DNA of 64,000 bases from the NCBI GenBank assembly GCA_021796535.1, contig JAKABW010000009.1, forward strand, positions 28,531 through 92,530, read 5' to 3'. This DNA is from Actinomycetes bacterium (GTDB lineage: Bacteria; Actinomycetota; Acidimicrobiia; Acidimicrobiales; Bog-793). Position 1 is the first letter of the stretch, and each line of letters opens with the position of its first letter. Below are positions 17,627 through 25,918 of this stretch, piece after piece. Both the position numbers and the translations under genes were made by a program. Below the pieces are notes generated by a model. It was given only the letters and a program-made list of their open reading frames with translations, ran no database searches and was not told the DNA's origin.

Positions 17627-17642
17627 TGTTCTACGTGGAACA
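17627..17642. promoter_or_regulatory. parS-like centromere site 2
   Basis: Identical 16-mer to the site at 17580-17595, in the same orientation, start to start 47 bases. The pair lies in the roughly 310-base gap between parA and rsmG, where I see no other gene. Confidence 0.85.
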
Positions 17643-17813
17643 ATCCTTCGCTTCATTCGCTAAGAAGATGCGGCGTCCCAAATATACCTTTTGCCGGACA
17701 TGAGAGGTTTTGAACTCTGTGAGATTACTCGCTTGTCCGAGTCAAATCTGCTTCCCTGGTAAGATGCTGAATGCTCTGTGATGCAGTTTTCTTGCGACTG
17801 CCTTTAGTAAGCA

Positions 17814-18437
17814 CTAATCTGTTTTGAGTTGGAATATTGGCCTTTTAGCCGGAATGCCGACCCGGCGCGGATACTCGTCGGGACATGTGCCGGTCATTCT
17901 TAATTTAACGAAAGAGTATTGGTTCTTGATGGATGCTTCCGGCAAAAGGGCTACTTTTTGACAACCTTCCTTCGGCCAACGCAACTCGGTATTACCGCCG
18001 GGTGGCTCGGAAACAACCAATATTCCATCTTTTTGTAAAAACGGTGCGGCACATTCGGCTGTAATGGGAGGTTGGGAAAAACTTCTGGATACTACCACCG
18101 AAAAACTGTTCCTCAAAGAAGGTACCCTCGCAGCGACTTCCGCTCTTTCACATACGACATCCACGCGCCGGTCCAAGTCTAAAGACAAAAGGGCTTTATT
18201 GAGGAATTCACATCTTTTTACGCTTGCATCCAAAAGCACCAGGCGGCTGTAGTCCAGAGAAACAGCCAAAAAAAGTCCGGGAATGCCGCCGCCGCTGCCC
18301 AAATCCAGAATCTCAATTTTGGCTATATTGCTTTCTCTTATGATATTAAGAAAACCAGCGCTGTGTTTAATATGCCCTTCAATCGGCCCGGGCCCTAAAA
18401 AACCCAGCTGTTGTGCCTGCAGTAAAACTTTGAGCAG
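17814..18437 (-). CDS. rsmG: 16S rRNA (guanine-N7)-methyltransferase RsmG, non-canonical start
   Basis: Methylates G527 of 16S rRNA. The SAM motif is ILDLGSGGGIPGLFLA, preceded by a family-like N-terminal region (GFLGPGPIEGHIKHSAGF) and followed by LVLLDASVKRCEFL. The only standard codon in this frame, a TTG at 18302, lies inside the SAM motif and would remove the N-terminal domain. Upstream the frame stays open to a TAG inside jag with no ATG, GTG or TTG. CTG at 18437 has AGGGA nine bases before it and gives 207 residues, normal for RsmG. Overlap with jag is avoided by 29 bases. Confidence 0.88.
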   Translation of the reverse strand: MLKVLLQAQQLGFLGPGPIEGHIKHSAGFLNIIRESNIAKIEILDLGSGGGIPGLFLAVSLDYSRLVLLDASVKRCEFLNKALLSLDLDRRVDVVCERAEVAARVPSLRNSFSVVVSRSFSQPPITAECAAPFLQKDGILVVSEPPGGNTELRWPKEGCQKVALLPEASIKNQYSFVKLRMTGTCPDEYPRRVGIPAKRPIFQLKTD

Positions 18438-18466
18438 AGCCGGATTTCCCTGTATTTGAGAAGTGC

Positions 18467-19516
18467 TTATTTGGAAAGCACCTCTGCTTCGCTATTTTCC
18501 GAAGATTTATAGATAACGACGCGGCGTCTCGGCTCAAAACCTTCTGATCTGGTTTCCAAGCCTTCCATGGCAGAAACGGTGTCATGTACTATTTTACGGT
18601 CTGGAGAACTCATGGGCTCCAGTTTTTTGGTAACACCTGTTTCTATAACTTCCTGGCCAAGCTTTTGGACGAAAGCCATTAAAGCTTTGGCTCTTTTCTC
18701 CCGGTAATGTGATACGTCCACAGTCAACCTGGTTCTTTCATCTGTATTTTCGTTGCGCTGTATGATTGTCCTTGTGATGTCCTGTATGGCATCCAGGGTA
18801 AAACCTTTGGGCCCCACTAAAATACCCAATTCCGGTCCGTCAATATTGATTAATATTTGTGGATTGTCAATTGAAGCTTCTACCTTGGCACTAAAACCAA
18901 ATTGCGTCAGCAATTCCTGTAGAAAATGAACGGCTATCTTAGCTTTTTCTTCTATCTCCATCTCATCTACCTCTTTCTGAAGAGTATTGCTTATTTCCGG
19001 TAACGGTTTATCCCCTGTTTTATACTTCCTGCTTTGCTGTGTAGCGACTGCCGGTATTTTATCTTTCACCAAACTTGTCTCATTTCCTTCTGTTTGCATA
19101 CTGCCTGTTTGGTTGTTCCGGTATTTCCTTGGCCGGTCGAATTGATTATTTTTATCTCTTCTTGTTGCCTCAGAGGGCTGCCCCGTAGTCTTGTCAAAAT
19201 TTTTCTGAATACGATCGCTGGTTCTTTGTTGATTACCCGGTGTTGTGTTGTCAGACTGGACTGCGGGGTTTGAATAGGACTTCCTCTCATCCCTGTTGTT
19301 ATATGAGCTCCTTTTTTTAAACTGTTTTTTTCTCGGAAGGAACTGGGGTTTTACACGGACTCTTACCCGAGCCTGTTTTGATGCAATACCAAAAATACCT
19401 TTTTTGGCTGGGGATACAATAACGACTTCAGCGTCTCTTAATTCTATACCCAAAGCTTCGAGCGCTTCCTGTATAGCTGATTCATTGGTTGAACCGGTAG
19501 TTTCTACCCATTCCAC
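18467..19516 (-). CDS. jag: RNA-binding protein KhpB/Jag
   Basis: 349 residues. The Jag-N domain (about 1-52) contains SAIQEALEALGIELRDAEV and GIFGIASKQARVRV. A long polar Arg/Asn/Gln-rich linker (about 55-180) follows, then a KH domain with GILVGPKGFTLDAIQDI and an R3H domain with SHYREKRAKALM. Both RNA-binding modules are intact. KhpB with KhpA is an RNA chaperone linked to cell elongation and sporulation in Gram-positives. It ends seven bases before the yidC start region, in the standard yidC-jag-rsmG order. The linker is longer than in most homologues. Confidence 0.93.
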   Translation of the reverse strand: MEWVETTGSTNESAIQEALEALGIELRDAEVVIVSPAKKGIFGIASKQARVRVRVKPQFLPRKKQFKKRSSYNNRDERKSYSNPAVQSDNTTPGNQQRTSDRIQKNFDKTTGQPSEATRRDKNNQFDRPRKYRNNQTGSMQTEGNETSLVKDKIPAVATQQSRKYKTGDKPLPEISNTLQKEVDEMEIEEKAKIAVHFLQELLTQFGFSAKVEASIDNPQILINIDGPELGILVGPKGFTLDAIQDITRTIIQRNENTDERTRLTVDVSHYREKRAKALMAFVQKLGQEVIETGVTKKLEPMSSPDRKIVHDTVSAMEGLETRSEGFEPRRRVVIYKSSENSEAEVLSK

Positions 19517-19522
19517 TATTAT

Positions 19523-20587
19523 TTACCGCCTTCTTTTCGAGCGTTTAGTTGAATTATTATTTGTTTTTAAGCTGCCTTTGGGGGGAGTGTATCCCTTAGC
19601 GGCCATATTTGTCTTATTTTTCGCGGCATCGCTTGGGGTCAATGAAGATGTATTGGAAACCGATTCCAATAAAGCTTTAAGGCCTTTGGGTCTTGGTTCG
19701 CCCGCACCGCTTTTTGTTTTTGAAACCTCTGATGCCTGTGATTTCAATTTGGCGAAGGATTCTTTGATATGAGGGTCGTGTCTGTACATATACTCCTGTT
19801 GGGCAACCCTAAATAAACTGGACACAATAAAGTACACACTCACACCGGCAGGCAATGCGATATAAATTACCGAATATATCAAAGGAAATATCTTTTGCAT
19901 CTTTTGCATTTGTTGCATTTGCGGATTGGCTTGGGCGGAAATATTACGCCCGCTCATCTGCTTCATTTGGATATATTGCAAAACAATAGCAATAACAATC
20001 AATACGATATAAGGGAATCTTCCTCCCCAGCTATGGAGTGAACGTACGGAATCGGCCAGATTGATACCGAAAGCCGGCAGTGCCCCATGTGCGCTAATGA
20101 TGGCATGATACATTTTCGACGAGTGTGAAATATAATCAGGGGAAGGAATAAGAACTTTGCTCCCGTGTCTCACCACAGTCTTGGTGGCGGTAATGCCGCG
20201 TATGGTGTCATAAAGTATTATGAAAACGGGCAGCTGCAGCAACATAGGTAAACAACCGCCGGTGGGACTTACGCCGTGTTCTTTGTAAAACGCCATCATC
20301 TCTTCGTTTTGATGTCTTCTGATGTCTTGTTTTTCCGCGACAGTGGCACCCGGCGGCACTTTGTAGCGGGCTTGTAATTTCTTTAACTCCGGAGACAGCA
20401 ACTGCATACGCATCATTGACCTTGTGCTCCGACGCGTAATCGGAAAGGTGACGAGCATAATCACTAAAGTCAACAGTGCTATCGAGATGGCATAATTGGG
20501 AATAAAGGCGTAAAACTCAGCTAGGAGCCAGGCAAGTGCGTCAAATATGGGCTGGAAAACCTGACCGAGTGTAGATGCTAAAACCAC
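19523..20587 (-). CDS. yidC: Membrane protein insertase YidC
   Basis: 354 residues of the Gram-positive type, without the large periplasmic domain of proteobacteria. Hydrophobic segments are at about 10-55, 120-140 and 200-260. Conserved parts are ITRRSTRSMMRMQLLSPELK, GVSPTGGCLPMLLQLPVFI and ALPAGVSVYFIVSSLFR. The C-terminal tail is very basic (STKRSKRRR), as expected for ribosome contact. It inserts membrane proteins with or without SecYEG. It sits between yidD and jag. Confidence 0.95.
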   Translation of the reverse strand: MVLASTLGQVFQPIFDALAWLLAEFYAFIPNYAISIALLTLVIMLVTFPITRRSTRSMMRMQLLSPELKKLQARYKVPPGATVAEKQDIRRHQNEEMMAFYKEHGVSPTGGCLPMLLQLPVFIILYDTIRGITATKTVVRHGSKVLIPSPDYISHSSKMYHAIISAHGALPAFGINLADSVRSLHSWGGRFPYIVLIVIAIVLQYIQMKQMSGRNISAQANPQMQQMQKMQKIFPLIYSVIYIALPAGVSVYFIVSSLFRVAQQEYMYRHDPHIKESFAKLKSQASEVSKTKSGAGEPRPKGLKALLESVSNTSSLTPSDAAKNKTNMAAKGYTPPKGSLKTNNNSTKRSKRRR

Positions 20588-20613
20588 AGGAGGTCCTTTT
20601 TATCTTGGTAACG

Positions 20614-20910
20614 TTATAAGTGTTTCACTTTATACGTTTGCTTACTGAACATTTTTTTGTTTTTGTGAGATTTATTTATAGCAAATTCCGCTTTGGTGGG
20701 CACCAAATCAATACCAAAGCCGCCGTGAGGTCTACAACGCAATATTCTTTTTGTACCGAGCACAATGCCGCTATATGCCCCGTGTTCAGTGATGGCCTCT
20801 GCCATATATTCCGAGCAAGAAGGTGAAAAGCGGCACGGCGACAATTTTCCTTGCCGCGATATTTGGTAAATTTTGATGAGCTTCAGAGCTGCTTTTTGGG
20901 TAAATCTCAC
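20614..20910 (-). CDS. yidD: Membrane protein insertion efficiency factor YidD
   Basis: 98 residues from a GTG start that overlaps the rnpA stop (GTGA). The family signature CRFSPSCSEYMAEAI and the following RILRCRPHGGFGIDLVP are complete. The extreme C-terminus is a basic tail. It is thought to help YidC-dependent insertion, matching its position between rnpA and yidC. Confidence 0.93.
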   Translation of the reverse strand: MRFTQKAALKLIKIYQISRQGKLSPCRFSPSCSEYMAEAITEHGAYSGIVLGTKRILRCRPHGGFGIDLVPTKAEFAINKSHKNKKMFSKQTYKVKHL

Positions 20911-21287
20911 GTTGAACTCGTTTTTTGTATTTTTAGAACTGCATTTTGTGCCGCTGTGCGTAAATCCTTATAATCTAATTTAGCAGCATTTGGTTTCATT
21001 ATTATGAGATAGTCACCCGGTATCAACTGGTTGGCTACTTCTCTGGTGATTTCCCTCAATCTTCTTTTGCAAAGATTTCTTTTGACGGCATTCCCGTATT
21101 TTTTACTCACTACAAAGGATACCCTTATTTCTGTTATAAAGCTATTTTGCCTATAAAAAGCTACCGTCATGTATTGATTGGACCGTTTGATCCCGTATTT
21201 GTATAAATTAAAAAACGAATTGCGCCCTTTTATGGATAGTGTTTTAGGCTGAGATATGCGCTCTTCCGCGCCTTCTTCTGGCTGCAA
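20907..21287 (-). CDS. rnpA: RNase P protein component, start overlapping rpmH
   Basis: Protein subunit of RNase P for tRNA 5' maturation. The conserved basic core is [17 protein letters not shown], then [24 protein letters not shown], including the RNR-like signature [10 protein letters not shown]. There is no ATG, GTG or TTG between the rpmH stop and the conserved core, so translation must begin inside rpmH. TTG at 21287 has AGGAAG eight bases upstream (126 residues, 44-base overlap). GTG at 21305 and ATG at 21332 are alternatives. It ends in a GTGA overlap with yidD. Confidence 0.9.
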   Translation of the reverse strand: MQPEEGAEERISQPKTLSIKGRNSFFNLYKYGIKRSNQYMTVAFYRQNSFITEIRVSFVVSKKYGNAVKRNLCKRRLREITREVANQLIPGDYLIIMKPNAAKLDYKDLRTAAQNAVLKIQKTSST

Positions 21288-21378
21288 GGATCTCTCTTCC
21301 TGCACGTGTGGCCATTCTGTGCCTAAAACCATGTTTTTTTGAACGTTTTCTTTGATTTGGTTGGTACGTACGTTTCAT
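21244..21378 (-). CDS. rpmH: 50S ribosomal protein L34
   Basis: 44 residues: [18 protein letters not shown], then [19 protein letters not shown], the classical L34 sequence in full. AAGGAG lies six bases upstream of the ATG. First gene of the leftward rpmH-rnpA-yidD-yidC-jag-rsmG block, divergent from dnaA. Confidence 0.97.
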   Translation of the reverse strand: MKRTYQPNQRKRSKKHGFRHRMATRAGREILAARRRRGRAHISA

Positions 21379-21547
21379 AGCTTCTCCTTAAGTATTAAAA
21401 TAAGCTCTTAAAAAATACCATCTTTAGAATAGCTTGTTTTGATAGATGTTAAAGTTCAAGGCAGAATTACTTAATGATTAAATACTATACGTAACTCTCT
21501 AAACACACATATTATAAAAACAACGTTTTATGGGTTTTATCTGCAAT

Positions 21548-21580
21548 TTGTCCACAACTTGTGGATTACGTTGTGGACAA
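21548..21580. promoter_or_regulatory. DnaA-box cluster upstream of dnaA
   Basis: Three boxes in 33 bases: TTGTCCACA (21548-21556), TGTGGATTA (21560-21568) and TGTGGACAA (21572-21580). The outer two form an inverted pair of the actinobacterial TTGTCCACA type. They end 21 bases before the dnaA ATG, in the divergent rpmH-dnaA gap, and fit both dnaA autoregulation and a bipartite origin. Confidence 0.8.
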
Positions 21581-21601
21581 AAAAATTGAAAGGCTGCAAA
21601 A

Positions 21602-23011
21602 ATGATTGATCCCCAGCAGCTCTGGAGTGAGTGCTCAAAAGTTATTAAAACACAGGTATCGGAAGCCACTTGGAAAACCTGGTTTTCTGCAATAACACCT
21701 GTTGAAGTGGTAGAAAGTACTTTTATCTTGTCTGTACCCAACGACTTGGTGAGGGGTAGACTGCAAAGCCGTTTCAACGGTATTTTGTCTGAATGTGTAT
21801 CGGACATACTTGGGAGTAAGTTTGAAATCACACTCAATGTTTTGCCGGGTGTTCGGCAAAACATGCTTGACGAGGATGTTTTTTTTAATACCTTTTATAA
21901 GGAAAACGACCCTCAAAGTAAAAAAGGGGGGGGAAAGAAATTCAGCTCGGAAAGTGTCTTAGACAGAAATAGTAATTTCGATAATAATAATTTCGATTAC
22001 AGACAAAATAAGTACAGCTTTGAAACTTTCGTAATAGGTCAGTCCAACAGGTTTGCTCACGCAGCCGCACTTTCTGTTGCCGAAACACCTGGAAGAGCGT
22101 ATAACCCTTTGTTTATTATAGGTGACGTCGGATTGGGTAAAACTCATTTACTGCAAGCCATCAGGAATTACATCAATAAGCATTTTACAAAAATGAGTGT
22201 CTTATATATTTCTGCGGAAACATTCATGAATGAATTTATCGATGCCATAAGAAACAACTCCACAAACTCATTCAAAAAGAAATACCGGGCTTGTGATGTT
22301 TTACTTATTGACGACATTCAATTTATCGAAGGGAAAGAATCGCTCCAGGAAGAATTCTTTCATACCTTCAACTCACTTTACGAGGCCTCTAAACAGGTTG
22401 TATTGACTTCCGACAGACCTCCCGGGTCCATGAAAACACTGGAAAGCAGACTCAGAAGTAGGTTTTTGTCTGGATTGATTGCCGATATACAACCTCCGGA
22501 GTTCGAGACAAGACTGGCTATATTGCGGACTAAATCAGAACACGAGCGCCTGAGTATACCCGACGAAGTGCTTGGGTTTATCGCTGAAAACGTAAAGCAC
22601 AACATCAGGGAGTTGGAGGGGGCATTGATCAGGGTACATGCCTATGCATCTTTAAACAAACTGCCTTTAAATAAAAGTTTGGCCGAAGAGATATTATCTG
22701 ACATAAAACGTCAACCAAAAGGAATCACGGTACAAGACATTGTGTTGATAACCTCTAAGAAATTTGGTTTCACGGAAGAAGAGATACGCGGCCCTTCCCG
22801 GCAAAAAGCTATAGTTTTGGCGCGTCAAATAGCCATGTATGTCATCAGGGAGCTGACAGATTTTAGTTATCCGTCGATAGCCAAAGAATTCGGCGGGAGG
22901 GATCACACCACGGTGATGCATGCCGTAGACAGGATCTCTAAAATAATGGTGGAGCAAAAAAATATTTACGATTTGGTTACAGAATTAATTAGAAAAATAA
23001 AAGAAGAGTAG
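21602..23011 (+). CDS. dnaA: Chromosomal replication initiator DnaA
   Basis: 469 residues. Domain I (about 1-85) contains TWKTWFSAITPVE; a short polar domain II follows. The AAA+ domain III (about 130-345) has Walker A GDVGLGKTHL, Walker B LLIDDIQF and the arginine-finger segment LRSRFLSGL. Domain IV carries the DNA-binding signature GGRDHTTVMHAVDRI. It binds DnaA boxes and opens oriC. Box clusters lie on both sides of the gene. Confidence 0.98.
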   Translation: MIDPQQLWSECSKVIKTQVSEATWKTWFSAITPVEVVESTFILSVPNDLVRGRLQSRFNGILSECVSDILGSKFEITLNVLPGVRQNMLDEDVFFNTFYKENDPQSKKGGGKKFSSESVLDRNSNFDNNNFDYRQNKYSFETFVIGQSNRFAHAAALSVAETPGRAYNPLFIIGDVGLGKTHLLQAIRNYINKHFTKMSVLYISAETFMNEFIDAIRNNSTNSFKKKYRACDVLLIDDIQFIEGKESLQEEFFHTFNSLYEASKQVVLTSDRPPGSMKTLESRLRSRFLSGLIADIQPPEFETRLAILRTKSEHERLSIPDEVLGFIAENVKHNIRELEGALIRVHAYASLNKLPLNKSLAEEILSDIKRQPKGITVQDIVLITSKKFGFTEEEIRGPSRQKAIVLARQIAMYVIRELTDFSYPSIAKEFGGRDHTTVMHAVDRISKIMVEQKNIYDLVTELIRKIKEE

Positions 23012-23247
23012 TTTTTATGTGAATAACTTGTTGGTAAGTTTGTGACTGCCTTGTTGATTCTTTGTTGAAAAGTAGATTTTTTTAAAACAATTTGGTTTTT
23101 ATTTACGGGAGCTGTTGATAATAAGAAAACATTGTGGATTAACTAATATGTAATAACTAGGGATTACATTCACAATTCACAATTCACAGGGACTATTATT
23201 ATTATGTTTTAAATAAAAAAATTATTATAAGAATGGGTGGATAACAA
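23012..23247. other. Probable oriC (dnaA-dnaN intergenic region)
   Basis: The 236-base AT-rich gap holds four boxes that match TGTGGATAA at eight of nine positions, all in one orientation: 23018-23026, 23113-23121, 23133-23141 and 23236-23244. A very AT-rich tract (23191-23235, including TATTATTATTAT) precedes the last box and is a candidate unwinding element. The dnaA-dnaN gap is the usual actinobacterial origin, and coding direction diverges around this segment. Confidence 0.75.
23168..23188 (+). repeat. Triple tandem ATTCACA in oriC
   Basis: Three perfect head-to-tail copies of the 7-mer ATTCACA lie between the DnaA boxes and the AT-rich tract. Function unknown. Confidence 0.85.
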
Positions 23248-24363
23248 TTGAAATTCACAACAGAGAAAGATTTTATAGCGGAAGCATTGAACGGTCCCGT
23301 CAGAGCTGCGACATCAAAAGGCACCTCATACAGTGTTCCGAGTTTAAAATTAAAACTCAAAAGCCACAATTTGGAAATTACCGGTTCTGATCCGGATTTG
23401 GTTATATCAACCAGAATCGATGTGCATGGGGAACAAGACGGGGAAACAATTGTTCCCGCAAAACTTTTTCAAGACATCATTAGAGCTCTCGATCAAGGTG
23501 CTGTACATGTTATTTCTAACGACGAAGAGATTACCATCACTTCCGGAAAAGCAGAATTTAAAGTACGCGAACCTGTGGGTGGAGAACTTACACTTCTTAC
23601 AAAAGCCACAGCTGCCGGATCACTTCTCCCCACTAAAGTGGTAGCCGAAGCTCTCAATCAGGTTGTCAGGGCAGCTCTTACGGATAATTCCAGAGCACCT
23701 CAATTGTCAGCCGTTCTTTTTTCGGCAACCGAAGACGGAATAAGAATGGTAGCCACTGACTCATACCGACTTGCTTATAAAGACATTAAAGGCGTAAAAA
23801 TAGACGAGCAGACAGAAGACGTTTTAATTCCGGCAAAAACACTTGATGAACTGCAAAGAATTATTTCAGCAAAACAAAATGCGGAAGATATCAACTTTTC
23901 ATACAGCGATACAGACGCCGTTTTTAATGTGGGTGACACGAAACTGGCAACAAGGCTCATCAAAGGTCCTTTTCCTGAGTATCAAAGACTTTTGCCAAAT
24001 AATTACGAAAACTATGCTGTTGTGGAAAAAGAGCCTTTTATAAATGTAATCAGTAGAATCAGACTGCTGATAAGGGATTCAAAAGACTCTTCATCTCCTG
24101 TTAAATTGAATTTTTCTGAATCACACATCGAGGTAAGTGTAAATACTCCGGAAAACGGAAGCGCAGTCGAAATAATTGAAGCCGAGTACTCGGGTGACGA
24201 AACACTCATAGCTTTTAATCCAAATTACTTACTTGACGGACTGCGAGCCATTAATTCAGAAAAGGTGGTCATTAATATCATCGACAGTTCAAAACCGGCA
24301 ACTTTGGAACCTGAAGAAGAAAAGGACTACCACTACCTATTGATGCCGGTGAGAATATCCTGA
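23248..24363 (+). CDS. dnaN: DNA polymerase III beta sliding clamp
   Basis: 371 residues from a TTG start in three clamp-fold domains. Recognisable segments are SVPSLKLKLKSHNLEITGSD, DGIRMVATDSYRLAYKD, FPEYQRLLPNNYEN, and the C-terminal YHYLLMPVRIS that ends all clamps. It encircles DNA and tethers polymerase III. A DnaA-box-like GGTGGATAA sits immediately before the start codon, where a Shine-Dalgarno would be. Its stop overlaps the proposed recF start. Confidence 0.97.
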   Translation: MKFTTEKDFIAEALNGPVRAATSKGTSYSVPSLKLKLKSHNLEITGSDPDLVISTRIDVHGEQDGETIVPAKLFQDIIRALDQGAVHVISNDEEITITSGKAEFKVREPVGGELTLLTKATAAGSLLPTKVVAEALNQVVRAALTDNSRAPQLSAVLFSATEDGIRMVATDSYRLAYKDIKGVKIDEQTEDVLIPAKTLDELQRIISAKQNAEDINFSYSDTDAVFNVGDTKLATRLIKGPFPEYQRLLPNNYENYAVVEKEPFINVISRIRLLIRDSKDSSSPVKLNFSESHIEVSVNTPENGSAVEIIEAEYSGDETLIAFNPNYLLDGLRAINSEKVVINIIDSSKPATLEPEEEKDYHYLLMPVRIS

Positions 24364-25439
24364 GTATAATAAAAAGCATAGAAGTAAGTAATTTTCGGAA
24401 CATTCTGAATACAAAATTTACACCGGCAGACAAAGGTGTAACTTTGATTATAGGACCCAATGGATCAGGGAAAACCTCCATTCTTGAAGCCATTGCATAC
24501 ACTTCTATTCTTAGATCAATAAAAAACGATTCAAAAAATTCAATTATTAAAAACGATAAAGATTCGTCAAAGATAAAAGCAAACCTTATAAATAACGGAA
24601 GAAATTCTACAATAGATGTAATATTAAATAAATTAAGTAAAGATTATGTTGCTATAAATGATATAAAAGTAAATAAATCATCGCAGTTGTTGGAGGAATT
24701 ATCAATCACATTATTTACTCCGGAAGATCTTAATTTAATAAAAGGGGGACCAAATTTACGGCGGGACTATCTTGATGACATACTTTCTTTAATATCACTC
24801 AATAATTACAATTATATAAGACAATTTGAAAAGTCCTTACGACAAAGAAATATACTGCTAAAACAAGTAACTCTCAAAAACTATAATAATTATCTGGATA
24901 CATTGAATGTATGGGATGAACAAATTGCAAAATATAGTACAATTTTAGTTAATTTAAGAAAAAATCTAATACTGGAATTAACTCCATACATACAAGAAGA
25001 GTTTACAAAAATAACAAATATAAAAAAAGATATAAGAATCAACTACGTATCTTCTGTGGGAGAAAATATTCTTGAAGAATTAATTGATAAACGGACAGAA
25101 GATATCCTAAGAAAAACTACAACAATAGGTGCACACCGAGACGACATGGAAATCATTCTGGGAGATTTGGACGCCAGGCGGCAACTCTCTCAAGGTCAGC
25201 AACGTTCTTTGGCGATATCATTAAAGCTGGCAATGCACCGTATAGTGATCGATAAGAATAAAAAAATTCCGGTTATATTACTGGACGATGTCTTTTCGGA
25301 ATTGGACGAAGATGTAAGCCGCAGTTTATTGGAGCAGATTTACGATTATCAGGCAATTGTGACTTCTGCCACGAAACCATTGCAAAAAATATTAGTGAGT
25401 AAAGAAGTAAAGATGTTGAATGGTGAGTGTGAGCAATAG
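24360..25439 (+). CDS. recF: DNA replication/repair protein RecF, non-canonical start
   Basis: SMC-like ATPase that loads RecA at gaps. Walker A is IIGPNGSGKTSILEAI, the signature region is LSQGQQRSLAISLKLA, and Walker B IPVILLDDVFSELD. The first standard start, ATG at 24444, would delete the strand SIIKSIEVSNFRN that opens every RecF. The frame continues upstream to a TGA with no ATG, GTG or TTG. CTG at 24360 overlaps the dnaN stop (CTGA) and has GGTGAG six bases upstream, giving 359 residues. The gene is more AT-rich than its neighbours. Confidence 0.9.
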   Translation: MSIIKSIEVSNFRNILNTKFTPADKGVTLIIGPNGSGKTSILEAIAYTSILRSIKNDSKNSIIKNDKDSSKIKANLINNGRNSTIDVILNKLSKDYVAINDIKVNKSSQLLEELSITLFTPEDLNLIKGGPNLRRDYLDDILSLISLNNYNYIRQFEKSLRQRNILLKQVTLKNYNNYLDTLNVWDEQIAKYSTILVNLRKNLILELTPYIQEEFTKITNIKKDIRINYVSSVGENILEELIDKRTEDILRKTTTIGAHRDDMEIILGDLDARRQLSQGQQRSLAISLKLAMHRIVIDKNKKIPVILLDDVFSELDEDVSRSLLEQIYDYQAIVTSATKPLQKILVSKEVKMLNGECEQ

Positions 25440-25500
25440 TATCGACATATGGATATTTTTGCGAGCATATAACTTATATAGAATATAAAAAGCAGATTTT

Positions 25501-25860
25501 ATGGACGAAACACACCATATATATTTTTCCTGCGAAGAGTATATGAAAAAAATAGGTCATGCCGAAGTTATACTTTTATCAAAAATTCAATCGGTATGGG
25601 GTGAAGTCGTAGGCGATAATATCAAACAAAATGTTTTGCCGGTAAAAATTACAGAGGATACCTTGATTGTCATGATATCCAACCCGGCGTGGGATACCCA
25701 AGTAAATTTTTTTGCCAAAGACATTTTAGACAAACTCAAAAAGCAAATACTCAATCAAGAATTAACCGTTGACGAAAAAAACGGACATGATGTATACAAC
25801 CACGTCAAAACCGCGGAGAGTGCTTTTCCTGTGAAGATGAAAACTTTTTTAAAACATTAA
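25501..25860 (+). CDS. DUF721/DciA-like protein
   Basis: 119 residues. Features typical of DUF721 are IQSVWGEVVGDNIKQNVLPV, then ITEDTLIVMISNPAWDTQ and FFAKDILDKLKKQI. DciA proteins interact with DnaB and help load it onto the origin in bacteria without DnaC/DnaI. The position between recF and gyrB is the one held by the equivalent actinobacterial gene. The C-terminal tail is short and polar. Confidence 0.85.
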   Translation: MDETHHIYFSCEEYMKKIGHAEVILLSKIQSVWGEVVGDNIKQNVLPVKITEDTLIVMISNPAWDTQVNFFAKDILDKLKKQILNQELTVDEKNGHDVYNHVKTAESAFPVKMKTFLKH

Positions 25861-25918
25861 TTATTCTTTCGGAAGGTCTAGACTAGGAACTGTATTCGAA
25901 AATATATAGGCGGAGATA

